From NCBI GenBank assembly GCA_041501225.1, contig JBGQNR010000019.1:1-45594 (forward strand): a DNA stretch of 45,594 nt. The letters are read 5' to 3'. Source of the DNA: JAFNAG01 sp041501225 (lineage in GTDB: Bacteria; Acidobacteriota; UBA6911). Below the pieces are notes generated by a model. The model saw nothing but the letters and a program-made list of their open reading frames with translations, made no database searches and was not told the origin of the DNA. This document shows, in pieces, positions 1 to 7,379 of the stretch. The stretch's first letter is position 1, and every line of letters begins with the position of its first letter. The position numbers and the translations under genes were made by a program.

Positions 1-33
1 AGGCCCCCCCCCGGCGAAACTATCTCAAAACTG

Positions 34-255
34 GGCGTCCCGGAGGGACGCCGAGAAAGTAGCCGGGGGCGAGCCGCGCCGCGGCGCTGCCCCCGGTCAC
101 GGCAGGCACGGTGCAAGAGCCCTGAGGGGCGACGGAAGTCATTCAATTTCAGATGCTTTCTCTTCCCCCTCCAGGGCTCTTGATCAGATTCCAATAAACC
201 CCAGGCTGCGCTCCGCTTGCCCGGGGCTACTGTCTTCAGCCCTTCCAGGGCTGAA
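34..255. repeat. Cluster of palindromic intergenic repeats at the window edge
   Basis: This stretch before the first gene has no convincing ORF but holds at least four hairpins. There is an 8-bp stem at 34-41/45-52, an 8-bp GC-only stem at 63-70/89-96, a 10-bp inverted repeat at 114-123/173-182, and a perfect 9-bp stem with a 3-nt loop at 235-243/247-255. It resembles dispersed REP/BIME-like spacer DNA more than a promoter region. Only the small segment from about 256 to 445 remains to drive the sigma gene, and I could not assign -35/-10 boxes there. Confidence 0.5.
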
Positions 256-445
256 AACGCTGGCATGTCATCCGGCGTATGAGTTTTGAGACAGTCTCGG
301 CGGATGGGCCTTCTTTCGACGAATCCCAAGGTTCCAGCGCCGGGCGGCGCCCCGTTCCCACCTCGCAAATATCCATCCACCCGAACCGTATCTTTTTGCC
401 CGTTTGCGGTAATAATAGGCGTAGGTCTGCTGCGAGGGCCGCGCG

Positions 446-1048
446 ATGCCTGGTTTGGATCATCCTTCTGATGAGAGCCTGCTGCAAAGAATGCGGCAGG
501 GAGATGAAGCCGCATTCCTTCTGTTGTATGAACGCCACCGTGACCCGACCTTCCGTTATGCGTATCGAATGCTGGGTTCTTCCGTAAGGGCTGAAGATGT
601 CACGCACGACTGCTTTATCAGCCTGATCCGGAATCCCGGCCGGTACGATCCGCGGCGGGCTTCGCTGCGCACCTATCTGTTTTCTGCGGCGAGAAACCTG
701 GCCCTCAAGCAGTTCCGCACGACCGCCAACGAAGTTGCTCTTGACGACTGGCACGGGGGAGCGTCTCCATCGTCTGCAGAAGAACCGCTGAACGGATTGC
801 TGGCCCAGGAACTGTCAGGTGAAGTTCAAAAAGCCATGGCGCAGATGCCGCCGCTGCAGCGTGAAGTGATCGTGCTGTTCGAATATGAAGGGCAAAGCCT
901 GGCGGAGATCGCAGCGATCGTCGACGCGGACCTCGGTACGGTTAAGTCGAGATTGCACCGGGCACGCGAGAGACTCAGGCGGGAACTGGCGCCTTATCTC
1001 AATGGCGGCGCACCCAAGACCAAGGAGAATTCGAATCATGAGGGATGA
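446..1048 (+). CDS. ECF-type RNA polymerase sigma factor
   Basis: The 200-residue protein has the two-domain layout of extracytoplasmic-function sigma factors. Region 2 is at about residues 18-92, with the core-binding helix DEAAFLLLYERH, the -10 recognition segment AEDVTHDCFISLIR and RTYLFSAARNLALKQFR. Region 4 is at about 130-185, with the helix-turn-helix SLAEIAAIVDADLGTVKSRLHRARERLRREL that recognises the -35 box (shown in two pieces: SLAEIAAIVDADLGTV and KSRLHRARERLRREL). It would direct RNA polymerase to a small stress or envelope regulon. Its stop overlaps the start of the next gene by 11 nt, and that gene overlaps a third, so the three are almost certainly one transcript. The downstream membrane protein is the natural anti-sigma candidate. 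The ATG at 446 has only a weak GAGG upstream. Function as a sigma factor is clear; the regulon is unknown. Confidence 0.93.
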   Translation: MPGLDHPSDESLLQRMRQGDEAAFLLLYERHRDPTFRYAYRMLGSSVRAEDVTHDCFISLIRNPGRYDPRRASLRTYLFSAARNLALKQFRTTANEVALDDWHGGASPSSAEEPLNGLLAQELSGEVQKAMAQMPPLQREVIVLFEYEGQSLAEIAAIVDADLGTVKSRLHRARERLRRELAPYLNGGAPKTKENSNHEG

Positions 1049-1601
1049 AAAGCGGACGGATGTGAATTTCTCTATCAAGAAGGCAGGCAACGATTCATCC
1101 GGTGAGGACTGCAAGGAGGCCGCAGACGGTGCCGTGGACAAAGAACTGAATACCCTCCTGAAACAATGGCAGGCGCCCGCGGTTTCCGCGGCGCTGGACA
1201 TGCAAGTCACGGCAACTTATCGCCGGGAACTCCATCGGCCTCCTTTCTGGCGGCGGGTGTTCACCACCCGTATAGGCGTGCCCGTTCCCATCGCGGCAGG
1301 TGTGCTTATGGTCCTGGCAGCTACCTCGTTTCTGGCCGTCCGCTCTTTTCAGCCGTCGGTTGCCAAGACGGATAAGACCGTTGCGCAGATTACACAGGCC
1401 AAAGTCCTCGAACCGCCTGCGAATTCTGAGGCGGGGACCGCACCACATGAAGCGCCAGCAGCCAATCCCGACCGGAATGCGGGTGCGGAGCGTGCGGCGT
1501 CCGGAAGCGCCTACATAACCAAGGTAGATTTGACCGGGTTCAAGCCGGTGAAGACTCTGACTATTCGCCATTTGCCCAGGGGGAATTCCAATGAACGCTA
1601 A
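1038..1601 (+). CDS. Single-pass membrane protein, candidate anti-sigma factor
   Basis: I place the start at the ATG at 1038, because AAGGAG lies at 1022-1027, ten bases upstream; the longer open frame begins inside the sigma gene. The 187-residue product has a charged cytoplasmic N-terminus with an amphipathic part (about residues 30-65), then RRVFTTR before one hydrophobic segment (about 81-99, PIAAGVLMVLAATSFLAV). A low-complexity Ala/Pro/Glu-rich periplasmic tail ends in KVDLTGFKPVKTLTIR. This topology and the overlap with an ECF sigma gene fit a membrane anti-sigma factor. However, I see no HxxxCxxC zinc-binding anti-sigma motif, so the assignment rests on position and topology. Its stop overlaps the next gene by 11 nt, consistent with translational coupling across the cassette. 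Confidence 0.65.
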   Translation: MRDEKRTDVNFSIKKAGNDSSGEDCKEAADGAVDKELNTLLKQWQAPAVSAALDMQVTATYRRELHRPPFWRRVFTTRIGVPVPIAAGVLMVLAATSFLAVRSFQPSVAKTDKTVAQITQAKVLEPPANSEAGTAPHEAPAANPDRNAGAERAASGSAYITKVDLTGFKPVKTLTIRHLPRGNSNER

Positions 1602-2625
1602 GCGCAATAAAGCAAATTTGTTGTTCGGAGTTTTGATTTTCCTCTTTGTGCTAGTAATGTCTCTGAACGCCGGCCCTATCGGGCCGGAGCAGGAACAGGG
1701 GGTCGTCCCACTCAAGGGGGGCGGATTCGTGGTGTTCGATCTGAAGATCCAGTCGCCCCAGCCGATGTCGGTTTCATCCAGCGTCGACGGATCGGATTCG
1801 AATTTGATCCACAGAGTGCTCATCGACGAAAAGAGCAATTTCTACCTTGGCTACGATCTCGAAGTTGAGGTCCAGCCCGCCAAATTTGATGGGGGCTCAT
1901 TTCAACCTGGTCAATTCAAGTTGACCTTCCGGCCTCTCAGTCAGGCCCACGTGGCCGGGCTGCAGGCGAATCCCAAGCTGGCGAATCTGTCGCCACATCC
2001 TGAGTTCAATCAGGACTGGTTTTTTAGGACAGCGACGCCTCAAATCCTGAAGTCCCTGGACAGCATCGCCATCGAACTCCTAGTGAACCCTGCGACGGGC
2101 GCTAAGGTCATCGACGTCATCTCCGTAAACATGTCCCCGACCGCGGCCTGGTTCAACAAACGCCCCTTCGGAAACGCTCGTGATTTTTCCATCGATGATG
2201 TCGAGATGAGCATGTCCAGGAATAAGCTGCTCATCAATGGGGAGTGTGTCAGCTGCTCGGGTGCTGGTTCGGTTTCAGGTCCCCTTGTCTATTTTTGGGT
2301 GAGAGGACGAGGCCGTTTCATTGTTTCGCTGAGAGCGCACGATGGCTACGATTTTCAAAAAATCGGGACCATTCAACAGAACAAGATCGTGTTCTTCCTG
2401 AATGGCGACTACTACGAGTGGATTTCCATGGAACCGATCATGAAAGATGGCGGATTCTGGAATGTCTGGGTGCTCCATGAGCCGGATTATGATCTTCAGA
2501 CGGATCTGGCAAGGAAGAAAGGAGCCGGGGGAGTATCCATGCGCGGCAATTTGACAAGCGGGCAGCCATCCCAGTTTGGAGCCGGCATGGCGGTCAGCAT
2601 GGAGATTCTGATCCCCAAGAAGTGA
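1591..2625 (+). CDS. Secreted hypothetical protein of the sigma cassette
   Basis: A 344-residue protein with a clear N-terminal export signal: basic MNAKRNK, then the hydrophobic core LLFGVLIFLFVLVMSL and a likely cleavage after NAG. The mature part is beta-rich with many hydrophobic/Gly/Asn alternations. It carries one Cys pair, ECVSCSGAG (about residue 215), and an aromatic C-terminal half (FFLNGDYYEW, GGFWNVWVLHE). I do not recognise a named domain. The start ATG overlaps the preceding membrane protein and has AGGGGGAA upstream. Being third in a sigma/membrane-protein cassette, it could be the sensed envelope protein or the main target of the sigma factor; this is inference. A strong hairpin (2647-2701) follows the stop. 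Confidence 0.75.
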   Translation: MNAKRNKANLLFGVLIFLFVLVMSLNAGPIGPEQEQGVVPLKGGGFVVFDLKIQSPQPMSVSSSVDGSDSNLIHRVLIDEKSNFYLGYDLEVEVQPAKFDGGSFQPGQFKLTFRPLSQAHVAGLQANPKLANLSPHPEFNQDWFFRTATPQILKSLDSIAIELLVNPATGAKVIDVISVNMSPTAAWFNKRPFGNARDFSIDDVEMSMSRNKLLINGECVSCSGAGSVSGPLVYFWVRGRGRFIVSLRAHDGYDFQKIGTIQQNKIVFFLNGDYYEWISMEPIMKDGGFWNVWVLHEPDYDLQTDLARKKGAGGVSMRGNLTSGQPSQFGAGMAVSMEILIPKK

Positions 2626-2646
2626 AGCTATTGGCTCGGAAAAAGC

Positions 2647-2701
2647 AAAAGCAGCCACGAAGAACACGAATTTATTATTTGTGTTGTTCGTGGCTGCTTT
2701 T
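2647..2701. terminator. Bidirectional hairpin terminator (repeat family A, copy 1)
   Basis: The arms at 2647-2667 and 2681-2701 pair over 21 positions with one mismatch, around a 13-nt AT-rich loop. One side ends in AAAA and the other in TTTT, so it can act as an intrinsic terminator in both directions. It sits exactly between two convergent genes (stops at 2625 and 2720). The stem sequence recurs at 39261-39301, 42149-42169 and 45323-45373, so it is also a dispersed repeat. Confidence 0.75.
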
Positions 2702-2719
2702 AAAAATACGAGTGTGATG

Positions 2720-4633
2720 CTATTTCCCGCCTGCCAGCTTAATCGCCTGCTCGTATACCGCATTCGTAAAGTCGAGGTTGTGCTGTGGACCGGCCTTGTC
2801 GACCTGCGCCAACGCTTCCCGCATCTGGGCAACCAACGCTCTGAGTTGGTCGTCGCCCGACTTGCCGGCAGTCAATTTCTTCTCCAACTCATCTATCGCA
2901 GCGCTTGCTTTCGCACGGCCCGCGCGCGCATCGTCCACCCAGGTCTGGATGAAGGCGCCATAGGTTTTGTCATGGCACGTTGCGCACTGGGCGCCGATGT
3001 TGGCAGAGGTCTGCGGTTTGCTCAGGTCGTGGCATTGTTCACATTCCAGCCCGGCCATGAGGGACGGCGCCGTCCCGTGCAAACCCGGAAGCTCGGGCAG
3101 CTTGCCCTGGCGGAATCCGCTCTGCATGGTGTGGCAGCCTGCACAGGAGATCTCCGGCGCGCGGCCGCCCGTGTGGCATTGGCTGCATCGCAATTCAGCA
3201 TGAATCCCCAAAAGCTTCAGAGGATGCTCCGGGACTCCCTGGCGATAGGTCTGCGACTGGCCGCTGGCCGACTCCAGAAACTGATGGCAGGAGCTGCAGT
3301 CCTTCGAAATTGCTTTGCCCTCGCTGTCCACATGTTTGCCGTCGTGACAGCGGAAACAGCCGTTGAACATCATGTGACCGATGTTATCGGGGTATGCGCG
3401 CCAGTCCACCTTCATGGATGGAAAGAAGTTTCGGTGGTAGATGGCCCGGACTTCGCTGACCGTTTTCGCCATGGCGCCTTCCGGCACGACGGTTCCGGGA
3501 TTCAGAGTCTTATAGAACGAGCGGATGTGGTTATCGATTCCACGGTCAGCCTCGGCATCGTCATTGTAGGGCAGCGTCAGCGCCTCGACCGCCACTTTTT
3601 TAATAAAGGGCAGGTTCGGATCCAGGCGCCCGGCGTCCATACTCATGTTCACCGCCCGGTCAGGGGGAAGGATCTGGTGAGTCGGCCGGTTGTGGCAGTC
3701 CATGCAGTCCAGGGTTCGCTGTTCGTCCTGCGGCGGCTCATTCCCAACCTTGCCGTCGGCACGGTAGACCGTGATCTTTCCGGACGGATCCTTGGATTGC
3801 ACCCACGGAATCACCTGGCGCGCGGTGTCGGAGGCCCAATACTTGATCTCGCGCGTCAATGCCATGTGCCAGTGAATGCCGGAGGGTGGGCCGGCCGAGG
3901 AGTCGCCGCCTCCGGTTTTCAGCAGCACCTGAATCTCACTGCGCGTGTTCTTCTCGTCGGAAGCAAAATGGATGCGCGAACGCAACTGGGAGGCATAGAA
4001 CTTGGCGGGCCAATGGCACTGCTCACAGGTTTCGCGCGCTGGGCGCAGATTCGTGACCGGGGTTGGTATGGGCCTGGAAAAAGTATTCAAAGCCACGGCA
4101 ATGACCTGGCGGACACCGCTGATTTTGGCTTTAACGTACCATTGAGCCCCCGGTCCGATGTGACAGGCTGCGCACGTGACGCGAGCGTGAGGCGAATTTC
4201 GGTAGGCGGTGTACTCGGGGCTCATCACCGAGTGACAGACCTGGCCGCAAAACTGGGTGGAATCGGTGAAATGGTACCCCTCGTAGGTCGCCACACCGAT
4301 GAGCGGCGCCACGACCAGGGTGCCGAACACAAAAATGCCCAGAGCGCGCAAATGTCCGCGTTTGTTGGGATCAAACTGGGGGAAGCGCGGCCACTCCTTG
4401 ACATCCGGATAAAGCTTGCGTCTTCGGTTGCGCTCCAGAATATATCCCATGGGAACCAGGAGCAGACCCAAAACCAGAACAGCGGGAAGAACCAGGAATG
4501 TCCAGATCCCTATGTAGGGATTGCTTGTCGGCGCAATGGTCCCGATGACCTGGAAACTGATGAAAAACAGCGTACCCAGGGTTGCCAGAATTGCACCCGT
4601 AATCGACCAGAAGTTCTGCCAGATCGATTTCAT
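2720..4633 (-). CDS. Inner-membrane decaheme cytochrome c, NapC/NrfH-like quinol dehydrogenase
   Basis: The 637-residue protein has three hydrophobic segments (about 11-33, 42-66 and 97-117), then a periplasmic multiheme region. The first heme motif is the CX3CH form CGQVCH at residue 129, followed by the context SVMSPEYTAYRNSPHARV that is typical of NapC/NrfH/NirT heads. Nine CXXCH motifs follow: CAACH, CEQCH, CMDCH, CFRCH, CSSCH, CSQCH, CAGCH, CEQCH, CATCH. That makes ten hemes, more than the tetraheme CymA or NrfH, so it looks like a NapC head fused to an extended heme wire. The C-terminal 70 residues are helical and heme-free. The expected role is oxidising menaquinol and passing electrons into periplasmic carriers. 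GGAGAGGAGC precedes the ATG. It could feed the MtrCAB-like conduit 29 kb away, or a nitrite, sulfur or other reductase elsewhere; the sequence does not decide. Confidence 0.88.
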   Translation of the reverse strand: MKSIWQNFWSITGAILATLGTLFFISFQVIGTIAPTSNPYIGIWTFLVLPAVLVLGLLLVPMGYILERNRRRKLYPDVKEWPRFPQFDPNKRGHLRALGIFVFGTLVVAPLIGVATYEGYHFTDSTQFCGQVCHSVMSPEYTAYRNSPHARVTCAACHIGPGAQWYVKAKISGVRQVIAVALNTFSRPIPTPVTNLRPARETCEQCHWPAKFYASQLRSRIHFASDEKNTRSEIQVLLKTGGGDSSAGPPSGIHWHMALTREIKYWASDTARQVIPWVQSKDPSGKITVYRADGKVGNEPPQDEQRTLDCMDCHNRPTHQILPPDRAVNMSMDAGRLDPNLPFIKKVAVEALTLPYNDDAEADRGIDNHIRSFYKTLNPGTVVPEGAMAKTVSEVRAIYHRNFFPSMKVDWRAYPDNIGHMMFNGCFRCHDGKHVDSEGKAISKDCSSCHQFLESASGQSQTYRQGVPEHPLKLLGIHAELRCSQCHTGGRAPEISCAGCHTMQSGFRQGKLPELPGLHGTAPSLMAGLECEQCHDLSKPQTSANIGAQCATCHDKTYGAFIQTWVDDARAGRAKASAAIDELEKKLTAGKSGDDQLRALVAQMREALAQVDKAGPQHNLDFTNAVYEQAIKLAGGK

Positions 4634-4728
4634 GGTTCTACAAGCTCCTCTCTCCAGGCGGGTAGATAAAACCGCACATCATTGACGGGGCCGCCGACTT
4701 ACTTGGATTCTCATATCCAGGAATGCCG

Positions 4729-5136
4729 CTAAATCCGGAACCGCGACCGACCTTCCGTCACGTAATTTCCGGACCCATGCGGGATGCTCACCAATGCCTG
4801 GTGCAGTTGCTGCAAATCGAGCGGCTTATTGAAATAGGCATCGATCAGCCCGACATCAACGGAGAGTTCGTTCAGTTGAAAAGCTGTCACTAAAAAGATG
4901 ACCGCACGGGGCTGTGCCTTGCGAATGCACCTCGCCACCTGCAGCCCATCCAGATCCGGTAATTGATAATCGAGCAGAATTACATCGAATCCGGATTTCT
5001 CCAGCAGCGCCAACGCCTCGCTGCCCGTAAAAACCGGATGAACATCGAAGCCCCATTTGGCCGCCGACTTCGCGAGAGACCAGTTCAAAAGCTTCTCGTC
5101 TTCTACGATGAGGATGCTCTTGTCTACCCTTGTCAT
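4729..5136 (-). CDS. Single-domain response regulator (CheY/Spo0F-like receiver)
   Basis: From the ATG at 5136 the product is 135 residues and is just one receiver domain. It has the acidic pocket in ILIVEDEK, the phospho-acceptor Asp in VILLDYQLPDLDG, the switch Thr in FLVTAF and the conserved Lys in YFNKPLD. There is no output domain. An upstream in-frame ATG at 5232 would add an unrelated 32-residue leader, and a TATAAT-like -10 lies at that position on the same strand, so the shorter start is preferred. It would act by protein-protein phosphorelay. No kinase is adjacent. It lies 95 bp upstream-to-downstream of the decaheme gene on the same strand, so co-regulation is possible but unproven. 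Confidence 0.85.
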   Translation of the reverse strand: MTRVDKSILIVEDEKLLNWSLAKSAAKWGFDVHPVFTGSEALALLEKSGFDVILLDYQLPDLDGLQVARCIRKAQPRAVIFLVTAFQLNELSVDVGLIDAYFNKPLDLQQLHQALVSIPHGSGNYVTEGRSRFRI

Positions 5137-5582
5137 CATCAAGGCAAATGAAGCAACTCTGTTGCCAAGCCTGAAACACATAGAAATCTTGAAAGAAACT
5201 GCATAAATAATTGTATTATAAATATTTACCATCGACAGGTCATTTCACCCGCCTGAGTTTGCATGTGTCAAAACTCGTCGGGAAAACAGAGAACGGGTCA
5301 AAGCGCCCACAAAGGACGCAAAGACTGTTGCCGACGATGCAACCATTATTTTACGTCGAGCACGCGGAGCAGATTGTCTCCTTATTTCGGCTACCTCCAT
5401 CGCAAGGTATTACCACCTCGATTTATTAATGGGGAGGATTCTATCCCCTAACTGAGCCTTCATTTCGCGGTCGCATCGATTCCCATCCAGCCGCGAGATC
5501 GATGCCTTTGCTTTACCCTGGCTGGCTTATTAGGGCCTTATTATTTTTCGAAGCAGGGGTCGCGGAGGCCGCAGAGAGATTG

Positions 5583-5682
5583 AACCGCAAATGAACGCAG
5601 ATATCGGACGAGGCCTTGCTGCGACCCTCTCCGGCGCGGCCTCCGGCCCACCTGCACATTGGATCTGCGTTCATCTGCGGTT
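5583..5682. repeat. MITE-like inverted repeat, copy 1
   Basis: Terminal 20-nt arms at 5583-5602 and 5663-5682 are inverted repeats of each other with one mismatch. Between them, 5605-5637 is a 33-nt block that reappears as its exact reverse complement at 29650-29682 inside a second copy. No ORF lies within it. The size and symmetry fit a non-autonomous mobile or palindromic element. Confidence 0.65.
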
Positions 5683-5980
5683 GATAGCCGCGCCTCGTCA
5701 CTGAAAAAGTCCTCTGCCGGCGGCTTTGGGAAAAAATGAATATGAAATCTGACTTCTTAATTTGGGATCGTGCGCGTATAATTTTCGAGTGTCCCTGCCC
5801 AGTATTTGGGTCATATGGCACATTTTTCCCCACCTCGGAGTTAAGAATGGATTCACTCGGAGGATCGTGTCTCGCAATCTATTGATATTAAAAGGTTAGT
5901 GTCTTGATAAGTAGATTGTCTTCTGCAGAGGTTGCGGAACGCGGATTGCCTTGTTTTCCCGTGATACTATCATGCGCCGT

Positions 5981-6005
5981 TTTGCCTGCAGTGGGAGCAG
6001 GCAAA
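5981..6005 (+). promoter_or_regulatory. Perfect 9-bp inverted repeat upstream of the vor-type operon
   Basis: Arms TTTGCCTGC (5981-5989) and GCAGGCAAA (5997-6005) flank a 7-nt loop, 26 bp before the ferredoxin start. It could be a regulator operator or, with the TTTTT run at about 6013, an attenuator-like hairpin. I cannot distinguish these from sequence. Confidence 0.35.
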
Positions 6006-6030
6006 TTACTGTTTTTGGTCGGAGGGAGTC

Positions 6031-6324
6031 ATGGGTGATATTGATCGGGGCGATATCCAAATCGCTTCCCATCTTTGTAAGGGTTGTTGTCTGTGTGTCG
6101 TGTCGTGCCCGCCTCAAGTGCTTAGCCAGAGCCGTTTCTTGAATCGTCAGGGGTATTATGCGATCGCCTATTCCGGGTCGGGATGCACCGGATGCGGTAT
6201 CTGTTTTTATGTTTGTCCTGAGCCCGGCGCCATCACGGTGCGCGTGCGCAAGGATGACAAAGAGGCCGCGGAGGAAGTGGCGGTTCAGTCCGGGGTGGTG
6301 GAATCTTCAGGAGGCCGTTCATGA
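6031..6324 (+). CDS. 2[4Fe-4S] ferredoxin subunit of a 2-oxoacid:ferredoxin oxidoreductase
   Basis: A 97-residue protein with two ferredoxin cluster motifs: CKGCCLCVVSCP (about residues 16-27) and CTGCGICFYVCPEPGAI (about 52-68). It is the delta-type electron-transfer subunit of VOR/KOR enzymes, accepting electrons from the catalytic subunits and delivering them to a soluble ferredoxin in the cytoplasm. A strong GGAGGG precedes the ATG. The stop overlaps the next start by 4 nt (ATGA), which ties it to the alpha subunit gene. The C-terminal 25 residues are acidic and lack motifs. The identity as the dedicated ferredoxin of this complex is very likely from position and size. Confidence 0.92.
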   Translation: MGDIDRGDIQIASHLCKGCCLCVVSCPPQVLSQSRFLNRQGYYAIAYSGSGCTGCGICFYVCPEPGAITVRVRKDDKEAAEEVAVQSGVVESSGGRS

Positions 6325-7379
6325 GGCAGTTAATGAAGGGGAATGACGCAATTGTGAATGGAGCGATCCTGGCGGGTTGCCATGCTTACTTCGGGTATCC
6401 GATCACTCCGGCAAGCGAGATTGCCGAGACGGCTGCGTTGTTGTTTCCGAAGGCTGGCGGGGTGTTTCTCCAGGCGGAGAGCGAGATCGCATCGATCCAG
6501 ATGGTGTACGGCGCTGCCTCGGCGGGAGTCCGCTCCATGACCGGCTCCTCCGGGCCCGGGATCAGCCTGATGCAGGAAGGGATATCCTATCTGGCTGGAG
6601 CGGAGTTGCCGTGCGTGGTGGCCGACATCATGCGCGGCGGGCCGGGACTGGGCAATATTGGGCCGGAGCAAAGTGATTACTCCCAGATGGTGAAGGGCGG
6701 GGGACACGGAAACTATCGCAACATCGTGCTGGCTCCGAACAGCGTTCAGGAGATGTGCGACCTGACGATCCTTGCCTTTGACTTGGCGGATCGTTATCGC
6801 AATCCGGCGGTAATACTCGCCGATGGCGCCCTGGGGCAGATGATGGAAGCCGTCGCGCTGCCGGCACCATGCGGTCCGCAGCCCCCGAAGGATTGGGCGG
6901 TAGCCGGGAATGCGGAAACCCGCAAGAATCTCGTCACTTCGATTTACCTCCGTCCCGAAGATCTGGAGCAGCATAACCTGAAACTGCAGGCGAAGTACCA
7001 CGAGGCCGAGGCAAAAGAAGTCCGGTGGGAAGAACACCGGTCCGAGGATGCGGAGTATTTGCTGGTCGGTTATGGAATCAGCAGCCGCGTGGCGCGTGCG
7101 ACGGTGGATGAAGCGCGCAACCAAGGGAAAAAGGTCGGCCTGTTGCGCCCGATTACCCTGTTCCCTTTCCCGATGAAACCACTGGGGGAGCTGGCGGCCA
7201 GGGTCAAAGGGATTTTGGTCGTGGAGTTGAGCTACGGGCAGTTGATGGAGGATGTGCGACTTGCCGCGAACGGCAGGACCCCCGTGCGGCTGTTGAGCAG
7301 AGCCGGCGGCAATATCCCGACGGAAGAGGAAGTCCTGGCAGCCATTAAAAAGATGGAGAACGAGTGTGTGGGAAATTAA
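6321..7379 (+). CDS. vorB: 2-oxoacid:ferredoxin oxidoreductase alpha subunit, VorB-like
   Basis: The 352-residue protein begins MRQLMKGNDAIVNGAI and has the alpha-subunit signature GYPITPASEI. The segments FLQAESEIASIQMVYGAA, GSSGPGISLMQEGISYLAG and MRGGPGLGNIGPEQSDY follow, and ILADGALGQMMEAV comes later. This block order closely matches the VorB group (2-ketoisovalerate:ferredoxin oxidoreductase) and is also close to KorA. The enzyme oxidatively decarboxylates a 2-oxoacid with CoA to acyl-CoA, CO2 and reduced ferredoxin, or runs in reverse. The branched-chain substrate is inferred from family resemblance and could instead be 2-oxoglutarate. The gene overlaps the ferredoxin gene by 4 nt and the beta-gamma gene by 14 nt. 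Confidence 0.88.
   Translation: MRQLMKGNDAIVNGAILAGCHAYFGYPITPASEIAETAALLFPKAGGVFLQAESEIASIQMVYGAASAGVRSMTGSSGPGISLMQEGISYLAGAELPCVVADIMRGGPGLGNIGPEQSDYSQMVKGGGHGNYRNIVLAPNSVQEMCDLTILAFDLADRYRNPAVILADGALGQMMEAVALPAPCGPQPPKDWAVAGNAETRKNLVTSIYLRPEDLEQHNLKLQAKYHEAEAKEVRWEEHRSEDAEYLLVGYGISSRVARATVDEARNQGKKVGLLRPITLFPFPMKPLGELAARVKGILVVELSYGQLMEDVRLAANGRTPVRLLSRAGGNIPTEEEVLAAIKKMENECVGN

Larger units (their letters stand above)
5233..6030. other. 798-bp spacer without a gene
   Basis: Only short, codon-poor frames occur here on either strand. The spacer contains one copy of a MITE-like inverted repeat (5583-5682), a TATAAT-type promoter candidate for the receiver gene on the minus strand near 5213, and a 9-bp hairpin at 5981-6005 just before the ferredoxin gene. 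I see nothing else I can name. Confidence 0.6.

Noticed and set aside
2681..4669. Long open frame (662 codons) on the plus strand opposite the decaheme cytochrome gene
   Set aside because: It is an antisense shadow of a GC-rich gene; the minus strand shows ten heme motifs and TM segments, the plus frame shows no domain and low-quality composition.
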